DNA of 64,000 nucleotides from assembly GCA_020086605.1 (NCBI GenBank), contig JACBWW010000003.1:59259923-59323922 (forward strand), given 5' to 3'. This stretch comes from Lanius collurio. Taxonomy: Eukaryota; Chordata; Aves; Passeriformes; Laniidae. This document shows positions 50,685 to 62,600 of this stretch, in pieces. The notes beneath the pieces are model-generated. The model was not told the origin of the DNA. It made no database searches and saw only the letters and a list, made by a program, of their open reading frames with translations. The stretch's first letter is position 1. Each line of letters opens with the position of its first letter. The position numbers were made by a program, and so were the translations under genes.

Positions 50685-53600
50685 GTACACACATATATAT
50701 GGATATATCCTGGTCATTCATCCTGTCTGGGTCTGTTTTTCTACTAATAATAGGGATTATTAGTAAGAAGTATCACCTGTGACTACAGAAACCAAAGTTG
50801 TGTGAGGGCAGCAGAGATTCTGTATTCTCTCCTCTTTCCTGTTACAACTTGTTCTTGTAATGCAAATTGTGTTTTCAGATCCTGATCTTTTTGATTTCTT
50901 TGGTTTTATTTCACTGTCAATGTAATTTGTTTTTCGTTCAGAAAGTGTGGTTACCTCAGTAGTGACAAGTTTCTGGTGGTCTCAATAAGCTTAATATTTT
51001 CATTTAGAAACATGAAACTTACATGAATCTGCATCTTCAACTCTTATATCCTTACAGTCATCTGCTTATTTAGATTTGCATCTATTGTACCTTTGTTTCA
51101 TGTTTTCCTACCTGTAGAATGCGTAGCGTTTATAACATGTTAGTTTTTCTTGTGTGATATTTTTTCCTGATCTCAGTCTTACACTGAGATAAGTTATGTC
51201 ACAGGTATCTATTAATATAATTCCTTAAGAGTTTGGGGTAACAGTTTTATTTTATCTAAATTTAAATAGGAAAAAAGGCACTTTCTTTGCTAAAGTATGA
51301 ATCAAAATAAAGAGAGTTGGAAACTGCCAAGGAGGACTTCAGGAACATCTCTTCTCCCCTATTTATTTCAGGAGAATACTTGAAGCCTGTTTTTAAATTA
51401 ACTTTGTTTTATTAGACATTTTTATACTGATTCTCTTTATTATTTAAAATGCTTGACAATTCTATCAGAGTTGCATTGAGCATAACACAATCCAAACAAA
51501 AGGGAGGGCTAGATTCATAGCTGACTGGCAGCCCAAGACTTCATTTCTAATAATCTGGATCAAGAATCTGATATCCCAAAGTTTTCCAGTACCCGTGGAG
51601 GGAAAAAAGAGCAGAGCAAGTGTTGGGCAATGGTGAGTTGTGACAGTTTCTGAGCTTGCCCAAGTGTAGTGAGAGCTGAGGGTCCTGCAAAGGGTGGCAT
51701 TCCTGTGGAATCACTTCAGGGAGTTGCTCCTTACCCTGTGTTTTGCAGCTTGTTCCCCTGGTACACAGAAGCCAGTCAGGTTGGAAGTGGGAGCAGGTTC
51801 CAGATTTCAGGTACAGGAGCAAGGAATTAATTTTTATTTTTTTTTTAAATTTTAATTTAATTTTTCCAGGTTTACGGTTGCAAAATTTATTCCCAGTGAT
51901 AACATTTAGCTCTGAGATTTTGATTGAAAGCTGTTCTCTAGTTTCTTATGTTGTTAAAATGTATTAATGTTAATACTTGAAAGAAGTACAATAAAGTGGT
52001 TTGTCTCCCTCATAGGGTCAAACCAAACCTCTATGTGATTGTGTCAGTGTGGCCTGTAGTGATGGGTCCCTCCCAGAGTTATAGAGTCTAGAAAATGTGA
52101 TTCTGCACCAACATTTTGTACTGTTCTTTGTGCCCTTTTGTCAGTCCAACATATGAAACAAAAGGGAATTTTTCTTGCTTGAAATATGAGAGGGGATGCA
52201 GATGTTTCTTTCACATTGTGACTAAAACTACAAAAACAGGAGAATGCTTTGAAAAGATAATTTTGTTTCTTTTAAAACTTTAATTGCTTAATTAGTCTCC
52301 TCATTCATTGTATTTTGTCTTCAATTTAGGCATGGATTGCTCATTTCACTTTAATTTCTGCTGTTATTCAATGAGTATTATGCTTTTTGCATGTGTTGGA
52401 AAACTGTCTTTAAAATGTGTCAGACACTCTTGTGTATTAAGTAATGTGCTTTTGAAAGGAGAATTATGACTGATCCAGGATTTTTTAACTTCTGAAATTG
52501 ATTTTAGATGTGTTTTACCTAGAGTAATTGCCTTGATATGTACTTGGAGGAAAATTTCAGTCTCACAGATGTATTATACCAGACCTTCCCACTGGACTAT
52601 TTACAGCAGATGAAGGAAGATATGATGATTTTTCTACTAGCTTTCTTTTTAGTCTATTATAATTTAGGTGCTCCCATGAGTTAAATTAATTTACGTTCGG
52701 GTGTTTTGGCCAGAGCAGCAATTCATCATATGGGTTGTAGTGAGAATGGCCAATATTCCATTACTGTTCCTCTCTCGTGGAAGCTTAAACTTCTATCAAG
52801 ATGCAGGGCAAGAACAGAAATAAAGTTTTGCACCTTGTCAAAGTCCCAAAATATACATTTGATAGTGTTTTGAAGGAAATCTACATCTGGAAAGCAGCTG
52901 TGAAATAACAAGCAGAGATATTGTCTTGCAAATATGTCTGTGACTCTTCTGCTTTAATTTTCATTTGAATGCTCTGGAGGGAAAGACAGTATTCCATGAC
53001 ATCTCAGAAGACAAAGAATTTTCTTTGTAAAATGCAATAGGTCAGCTGGAAGTATTGCTCCTGATTGTTTTGAAAATTATATATACATGAACTAAGAACA
53101 ACTCTGAGAACATATTTTTGTTTTGTGTATGAGCTGTCATGTGCACAACTGACTTTTAATCCAGCCATTACTGTTTAGTTTGGAAGTGCTTAACAAAAAT
53201 TTCTGTAGCAGGAATTCTGAATGAAAGTGTTACCATATGGTGGATTTCTGTATGATGGTTTTGGAGTTTCTGCTCCTCACAGCCTTCCTGTTTCTGTTTG
53301 TAGTGTTAGAAGTTGCTCTTTTTCTAGCTTGTGTTCCTTTGTTTTCTTTCACAACTTATCCACCTGCATTATTTTACTACAAATGGATTTGACAGCTGGA
53401 AATCAGGCCTGGACTTGGCCTTTCCAAAGAGCTTAATGGCACTCATTCAAGAACAGGTTTTGGGTGATCTGAGAAAACAGAACACAGCCTATCTTCCTGT
53501 CATTGATGACTTTAATGATCACTTAAGGAGTGTTTACTTTGTTGTACTTAGAAATACATATATTAAGAGCTTGAAGCCTGTGGGAAATCTATCAGCATTA

Positions 53601-56600
53601 TCTATATATATACATATTTTTACATACACACACACATATATGTGCAAATGCCAGAACTGGTTGAATTCCAAATGAGTAATGAGGTGATTGTTCTCTTTGC
53701 AGTTGTTTGTCCTCCAGGCAGTTATTTCCAGGACGATGAATGCATTCCCTGCCCTCTTGGCTACTATCAGTATCAGACAGGACATTCCTTCTGTATCAAG
53801 TGTCCTGTGGGCAAAACTACCAACTCCTATGGGGCAATCAGTGCTGATCACTGTAAGTTGAACTCATTTTTCCCATATCCTTTATATTCTGGCTTCAAAT
53901 AACTAATGATATTTTTTTATTCATCTCTAAGTTAAAAAAAAAAAAAAAAATCCTCCCTCTGGGGTTTTTTGGATAGATATGATCCCTTCTGCATACATTC
54001 AAAAGCATTTTACAAAGTACAAACTGTCTGGTGTTTTGACCAAAAATGCATGAGAGACAAGTGGTCAGTCTCATCCAGGATGTTGTGGTTCCTCTAGACA
54101 TGTTCATTGTCCTCAGGAATGATATCTGAGTGTTCAGTATCAGTAAGAAACTTCTTAAACAGTTCATTTATTGTCACTTTCGTGAACACTAAAATAGTCT
54201 TGTTTTGTACAGCTCTTTCCCCTGCAAATACAAACACTTCTCACAAAGCCCTTATTAAAGTGTTCACTAAAACTGATTAATTCAGCTTAAATGATTTGTC
54301 TTTTCATGCAGTTCTATACAGAAAATCTGTTATTAGGTCCAAATTCAATTTTGTCTACAGAATTATCTTATATAAAAATAAGATAAAAATAAGATTACCA
54401 AGAATGGGCTTCTTGTGAGTGTCATTGAGTATATGGTCAACTTTGTTCTCTTTCAACCTAATTGTTCTCTTAGGTGGGATAAACCCCCGTTTTTATTGTA
54501 ATGTATCCTAACATCAATTAGCTTTTTGCCTACAATTGTCATTCTTCTTTTCTGTGTGTGTTTACTGGGTAGGTATTGGACTTGTGTCCTTAAAAGTTTG
54601 CTCCTTGGGGTTTAAAAACTTGCACTTGCAATTTTCTTTACTAAACCTGCTCCCTGCCTGGTTTCACTCTACCTTTGTGCTGCACATCAATGCCAGCCCC
54701 CTCCAAAAGGCAAGTTACACATTACCTTCCTACTTTTTTTCATTCCCTGAGGTCTCCTTACAGAGTCTGAAGAGTTTTTCTGAATTAATTGGTGTGATAG
54801 CTCTTCTCATTGCTCACAACATTCCACAGACCCACAGCAGCAGGCACTGTATGAAAATAGAGTTCCTCCTCTGTACTTTGCTTTACAATACTGGAAATAC
54901 ATCAACAGAGATTTGATGCATGACAGAGAATCCAAAAAATGTTTGAAACACAAACTGAAGTAGCAACAAAGCAGTGGGACTACCATGCTTTAGAGCATGA
55001 AACTCCATGCAAATCATAGCTAAATTTGCAGTGAAGTGTCTGCTGTGCTAAGGGGACTTTTGTCCTACAGCATTGAAACGAGGTCTTACTGCATTGACAG
55101 GACCAGTGGCTGCACAGGAGGTTTCCTCTGAACATCAGAAAATGTTTTTACTGTGAGAAAAACCAAGCACAGTCTCAGGTTGCCCAGGGAGGTTGTGGGC
55201 TCCATGGGGATGAGTAAAACCAATCTGGAGATGGTTCTGGGCAGCCCAGGTGGCCCTGCCTGAGCAGGGGGCTGTGACCTTATGACTTCCAGAGGTCCTG
55301 TCCAGCCTCTGCCATTCTGTGAAACCCAGTGGCAGCATTACCAAAACACCTTTTTTCCTTCCCTTGCTCACTTGTACCAGGTGTCACATCCTGCCAGAGC
55401 AATGAGCAGGGCCTGCAGTGTGATGAAAGTGGCCAGTATAGACCTTCCCAGCAAGACCCTGACACCAAGAAATCCTTCTGTGTCAACAGCTTTGGAGCAG
55501 CACTGGACTGGACAGAAACAGAGGATCTCCTTACAGATGACCAGTGCTTGGGTAAGTGGCAGAAGGATATTTTGGATATGTTTTGACCCTACGTAGGTGA
55601 AACCTCCTTATGAAGAGATTAACCACTCATGGCTTATGGGGATTCACTGTCCCATAGTTACTCACTTTCCCATACTTGTGCCCTCTGCCTTAAGCCACAT
55701 TCCTCCTTAGTTTTGCATTTTTTGATGACACTGGGGAAGTATTTATGGTAAGGGAAAAGAGAGAAGCCGGTTTCCTGCAGTCTCAGATGGCTGCCATCTT
55801 TTCATGCGTGCTGACCTCGTGCTCTCTGCTTGGAAACCCAAAAGAAGAATGAGAGAGCTAATGAGAAAGGAGCAGACTTATTAATTTCTTTGTAAAATTA
55901 TCCCTCATCAGTGTATTCATGGGAAATAGACTATTTTCAGCAATGACCTCAGAGCCACAACATAACATCACCCTCTGGGCCCCTGCTGTAAGGTATCTGA
56001 CTTGGAGAACACATCCTGGCAGGCTGGGAGAGGTTACTTCTGCTTGAACACAGCTGTAAAATGCTGGTTCTTGATGAAAAACTTGAAAAAACAAAGAAAG
56101 TCATTTATCAAACAGTCCCAAGACTGCCTGCAGTAAGATCTAATTACTCCTCTCAGCCTCAAAGCTTTTGCTTTTTCCCAGAAGTTTTTATATGCTCAAC
56201 ATGATTGGTATTGAATTTAATGGAATATTCTGTTTAGAAACTGATGTCATGGTGTGCTTTGAATCAAACAATGTCTTATGACAAGTGTGATCAGTGGAAG
56301 GAGTGTGAAATGAAAGTCCTCAGTTGTGAAGAGGTTGCAAAACTCTCTTCTCTTAAAATAGACTTTTCTTCCACTAAGCAAACTCATGGACTATTCATAG
56401 TCAGGAATCTCAGGTGAAAGCCTCTGTTGCCCTCAATCACACAATAGCTGAGGTGTTTCTCTGGGGAGAGGACTCAGGGTCTCAGTTCTGTTACCCTGAA
56501 TCTTTGTGCTTGGGCATTTCTGCCTCTCTCCAGGTGGAGCAGTTGTGGATATCTGTACTTGTTTTTGTGGATCATGCAAGAGATAGCGCTACAAATATTT

Positions 56601-59600
56601 ATGACTGTTGAAAATTCAAGGTTTAAAAAACCAGCAACAATGTGTCATAGAATCATTGAATGATTTGTGTAGGAAGGGACCTTAAAGACCATCTCATTCA
56701 GCACCCTTGTCATGGGCAGGGATGCCACCTAAAAATCAGGTAGCTTGGGGCCCCAAGAACACTTAAAATATCTGTTTATTTGGTTGGGTTTTTTAAATAA
56801 TAATTTGCTGACTAATTAATTTTTTTTTCTTTTAAAGATCATGCTGCATTTCCAGAAATCATAGTGTGAAGTTTAACTGTTTACCTCTATTTTAAGTTTT
56901 TCCCCCTGCCTCTACTGTTTCCCTTAACTGAATTCAGCACACAGTAGAGGCTGGAGGCTGATCTTGCTTTGACAGGAGGCAGGCACTGGGGAAGGGTCAC
57001 CAAAACCCAGCTGATCTTTGATTTTTGAGTCCTCATGGAAGAAGAATTGCTGTGTATGAATGCATGGGAATAAGCTGTAACAACCATGGCTCATTATTAG
57101 TGTTGTGTCTCTTGTTATATTTTAAGCCACTTCACATTTACACTTGACATTTATTACTTGACATTTATTATATGAGGGTTGGGACTAGGTGATCTTTAAG
57201 GTCCTTTCCAACCTAAACTATTCTATGATTCTGTGATTAAAACAATACGACCTAGAGCTTTATTCTAGTAATAAGTGAGATAGAGAATTTCTGCTCTGCA
57301 CTAGGCCTGTGAAATGATTTTATGACTACAATTTTTTAAACTTTCTTTGTAATAAAAAAACACAATTCGAGAATTTTTAAAAAAGCAGCTTTTCTATTAT
57401 TTTTTCAATGTTTTCAGTTTACTGTTTCATAATACTTTCTATCTTTTCTCTACTTTTCTCACATATCATTGTATTGAATACATATTGTATTCAATAATAG
57501 TGTATTCAATAATATGGGAGAAAAATAGAAAAAAATATTTTCTCTTCAAAATGGAGAGGTGGGATGAAACCAGAATCAGGGGGGGAAATCAGAAGATAAG
57601 AAAAATACTTGACAGTGTAATTTTTAAAATTTGAATATTGGAACAGAAATGAGGGTAGTTTTTAATGAGACATTGCTGCAAGTTTTAGATGCAGAAGGGA
57701 ATTAATTCATGCAGAAGTGGGCTAATGCTCATATTTTGGTGCCCCATGTTTCTAGGAAGGAAAAAAACTTTCACTTCTACTTGTACCATATTTCTTCCCT
57801 GTCCCCATCCAAGCTGGAGTGCAAGGATTTTCTTGTGCTAAGCATCTGAAAAACCATGTGGGTTTCTTTCTGAGCAGAAATGATGGTTTTATCAAAAGCA
57901 CCTGCTGACTCAGCCCTGACAGTAGCAGACATTTGCTTCTGATTTAGCCCTGACTGTTTCTCTGTAAGAGTACAAATGATTATTTTAAGAACTTATCCCT
58001 GACTTTTATTTTGTGGTTTATCCAGACCTTTCAGGGAGAGAGGGCTGTGATCCTCCAGCTGGACCTCTGCACCCATGAGCCCAGGGGAAAAAGGGCTGAT
58101 CTTCCAGCTCTTCCATGGGCAGGTGTCTCCCACAGCTGGGATCACACCAAGGCTCCTGCTTCTACCCTCTTTTAGGTCTAGGCCAGGTGTTGGCTGCAAG
58201 GAGCCTGAGGTTTGCCTTCACTTGGGTCCTTTAGAGAAGTTTGGTCACCAAGGGATTATGCTAAGTCACCACATTCTTCTCTTAATCACAGAAGGGCTTG
58301 GGTTGGATGGGATCTTAAAGATCTTCTCCTTCTACCTCCCCTGCCATGGGCAGGGATAATGGTCTGTGCTCACTCAAATGTTCTGGTGTATCAAGCTGTG
58401 GACACCCTGTGCCAACCCCCTTGGTAATACAGGTAGTAACAACCTCAGCAGGGTGGTGGTGGCACTGGGTGTCCCTTTGCCAATCTGTAATCCTCCTCAG
58501 GGCACAGCCAGGGCCAAACCCTCAGCAGCCTGGATTGGATTCCTCACCCCATGCAGTGACCTTTGGGGTTTGCATCTCTAGACCCCGTGAGGTTTTCCCA
58601 GTGTCAGACTTGTCAGACTCCTCCCACACAGGTGCAGTGGGTCCAGTACAGAGGGAGAAGATAAAAGGGTTTGGTCAGTAAAGTGACAGTCAGGTTTTAA
58701 AAGTGGAATGCAGGAGTAATAAATCAGCATGTAGGACATACTACCTTGGCTATAGCTCTGGGCCTGAAGTCAGTGGAGATCAGGCTGTTGTGTTTCTGGA
58801 AATAAGTGATGAGGCTCCTGGATTTCCTGTCTAACCAAGTGCTGTTGGAGATGGCTCTTGTTTCTGTGACTGTTTTGTAGAAAGTTGGTTCCCCCTTTGA
58901 CTCAATAGTTGGTTCAATGCCATGAACAAGTAATGAGAGATGGCAGGTCTGCTGCTGGAAGAGAAACCTCACTGGAAAGTAAAATAGCAGCCCACTCCTG
59001 GCTAACTGATTTTTAAAATATCTTGTGACACTTTTTTTTTTTTTTCAAAGCAGAAATTCTACTCTCATGCCAGCTGTCTCCTGCATTATCTGTGAGGTTA
59101 TGGTACATCATTTAATGAACAAACCTCTCTCCCCACAGAATTCTTCTATTTCTTCCTAAAGTCTTTGTCTGCTTGCAGCATGGGAACCTGGCTGAGTCTT
59201 TTTTTTTTTTGTCTTTTTTTAGTTCTCAGAAAGTTTGAAAGAGTTCCTGCCTCCAGACTGATTTATGGATCAGAAGAAGCTCAAATTCTTCGGTCTCAGT
59301 CATTTGGTGGAGACCTGCAAAGTACATATTTTCAGTGCATTTCAGGTGAGAAAACTGAGAAAAGCTGGAGAGACAGCCCTGACCATCATGGAAAATAATG
59401 ATCTTTTTTTATGATGAGTTTATAGTTAAGTTCATTGGTGAAATATATGTTCTGCAATGTGGCACCAATTCACTGCAAGATATTTACAGCTTTTGGTGAC
59501 CTTGGTTCAGGGAAGAGACTGATGTTTCTTTCAGAAAGAAGTCTTCTGACTTTATATACCACTTCAGACATGTCATCTGACTTTAAAGCCAATTGGTATA

Positions 59601-62600
59601 GTTTGCAATATGGATGAGATTTAAACCAGGAAACATTCATCAGACTGTGCAGAAGTGCAGACAAAAGAAGGATTAGGTGTTCAGGGCATATGAAAACCAA
59701 GCTTTTACCTCTTCACAAGTTACCTGATTGGGACACAAAATAAGAATAATCATCCTTGCTTGTGTCAGAAGGGTATTACAAGGAGTGCAGAGATATTCTT
59801 CTGCCAAGTCTTACAGTCTATATAATATGTTGCATCTGGTTTAAGTTGGTTCAGAATCATCTCAAAGAGGAATTACCACACTGCTTTCACGGTGATTTAA
59901 GTCAGTCTCACCTCGTGTCTCCTAAGGCTCACTCTGTGAAGGGAGGCAGAGGGGATAATAATAACACAGGCAATAATAACACAGATGTCCTGTTTGTAAG
60001 GCACATATCAAAATTCTGACAAATCAGTGGCTTTGTGTCACTTGCCATGGTCTAGCTGGAGCAATCACCTCTCCAGCTAAGAATTGAATATGTGAAGCCT
60101 TTTATGTGTTACTAGCATGATCTTCCTGCACCAGCTCATCCTAGCTGTATACTATAAGATTTCTTGCACCTTCCCCTGCAAATGGAGACCTTCAAAAGCA
60201 AGACACTGAACTGAGAGAGCCTGAGAATTAACCTGGGGAAGAAATCATCCCCCTTTGCCAACCAATCTGATTCCATGCTCACAGCTGTATTTTCTTTATA
60301 AGTTATGTAAATGGCAGCACTACTACAAAATATTACTGCTGGAGTGCCCACTGGGGGGTAAGGGTTGATCTTTCCCTTTCTTAGTCCCTTTAAGGTTAAA
60401 TAGCTCAGCTTGCATTTCTGCTGATGTTTTGATCTAAGTTGGTTGATTTTATACTAAATACATTTGGAAAGTGTTTCACTTGTGCTAGGAGCAAAGCTGT
60501 GGGAGCAACTTCATGGTGAATGTGTCAGGGCAGAAGGATCTTCAGCCACTCCTAAATCTGGAGGGGATGGCTGTTTCTCCCTTACAATGGCCAGGGCATT
60601 GCTGCAGAGGCAGCAATGATGAAGAATTTGGTGCCACCATGATTGAAGAATTTGGTGCTTCCCTCCTTCCTATGGCTCCGATATCTGTCACAACCTCTTT
60701 GCCATGGGGTTACTGTATCGGGCAGATGGATGTGTTGGCAAAGTGGTTCATGAGAGTCCCGTCTCAGGCAAAATTATCCAGCAGACTTTAAATATTTGGT
60801 GACTGTTTAGACCTGTCTCAGCTGTTTATATCATCAGGTGATGAGCAACTTTTTGCGTTAATTTAATTAAATTTTAAATTCTTAACCCTCTACTAAAATA
60901 GTTGAGTACTAAAGTTCATTTGGCTAATTAAAGTCATGTGCTTGCAGCCTGATAGACATGTGGAAATCTAGGTAAATGGCAGTAAGCAGTGGAGTTTGTA
61001 GCAAACATTTTGCATGTGAAGTTCTAGGAAACCTAAAATTTCTTTCCTGTTTTTCAGGCTGTGAGACAGAAGATTCCTGTGGCTTTGTGACTGTAGCTCC
61101 TGCTGGTACTGAAGTGCTCTGTGAATTATACAGAGCTGCTGAAGTCAACTTCAACTGCACCACCTCTGGATTGGTAACAATGATCATATTTAAAAATATA
61201 TGTTCATCATAGTGCTGTGTGTTAATACACAAGATCACAGAACAAAGGCAGGCTGTTACCTGACCCCTTGGACAGTGCTCTTCCCTATGGCAGTAATAAA
61301 TCCCTACAAGTTGGTAAAGAAACTATACCTAGATGTTGCCAAAAATGACATCTGTATAACTCAGTGTTTGGTTGAAACATCCCATAGCACTGTTATTCCT
61401 GCAGATAGGATATCAGGCTGATTTAAAAAGAGGGTTAATCTGGATAGTCCAAACTAGAAGTAGTCAGACTGGTAATCAGGTCACCTGAAACAAACATACT
61501 TTTTGAGTCCCTTCCTCTAGCCCAGGGTTGGAACTGTGTGCTCTTTATCACTGCACTATTTTCCTATTCACTACTTTTAAACAGCAATGTGGCATTGAGG
61601 AGCTGAGATCTCAGTTTGATAGAGTAAAAAAAAGTCTGTGTGAGATAGAATAAAAAGTGTTCAAATGGAGTTGTGCTGTGAAAACCTTTGTGGGTGCTCA
61701 TTCCTCCCCATGAGTTTCTTCATAAAGAAAATTCATTTAAAGAGAGGAAATCAATTAGGTTGTATTTATTTAGCTTGCTGTTTTCTCTCTCAGGTGCAAG
61801 GTGTCTTGGGGAACCCTGCTGCCACTGGCATCAGCAACCTCAGCTGCCTGCTTCATGTCAGGAACCCAGAGGGAGATGCACTGATGGTCTATTTGAAGAG
61901 AGGTACCAGATGTGAATCACTCACCTAAGTCTGGCTCAAGCTGGTAGTTACTTCTGTAGAGGATCATGATTAAATGTGGGGAGCATCTTTGTTTAAGAAG
62001 GCACAACACCTTTTAAAGCTTAACATTTTGTGACAGTCCAGAAACTTCAGCAAGTCTTCCCTTTGTATTTTGTTCCCTAGAAATAAGGAATACAGCTTTT
62101 GCAAGCCATTTTGATGGGTTTTGTCAGCAACTAGTCCCATAAAATCTCAAATTCTTTCCAATATATAGTCCTATTCTGTTCAGTTGTGTTATGATTTCTC
62201 TTTATTAAGCAGTTAATTTGAATATAGAAGGCATTATTAGTGACCAGCTTGTACATAATTTAACAGTTCACATTACTTTTGATTGAGAATTGTTATAATA
62301 ATATACCAGCCAAGAAGTCAGCTACTCTTCATGAATCCCAAAACATTTCAGCTGAACTAATGAATGTATGAGACAAATTAATTAATTATCTAATGGCCTG
62401 AGTGTGGCTGATAGCACCGCATCCACTGTGTGTCCAGCTTTAAGCCTCATGCCAAACTGGAAGCAAGATAACCAGTGCTGTAGGGTTTGAGTCAAAACTC
62501 TCTGCTCTCACTGTTTTCTTTGTACTTCTATCCAAAACTCTAAGTCACTATTAGTATTAATAAAAATAAGGATCTAAGTCTCACTTGAAAAAAAGATAAG

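Noticed and set aside
50538..50747. Open frame with Thr-His repeats
   Set aside because: It is the translation of the AC microsatellite.
60513..60791. 92-codon open frame in TG intron 23 as a gene
   Set aside because: No splice sites or family match; only its internal duplication is noted as a finding.
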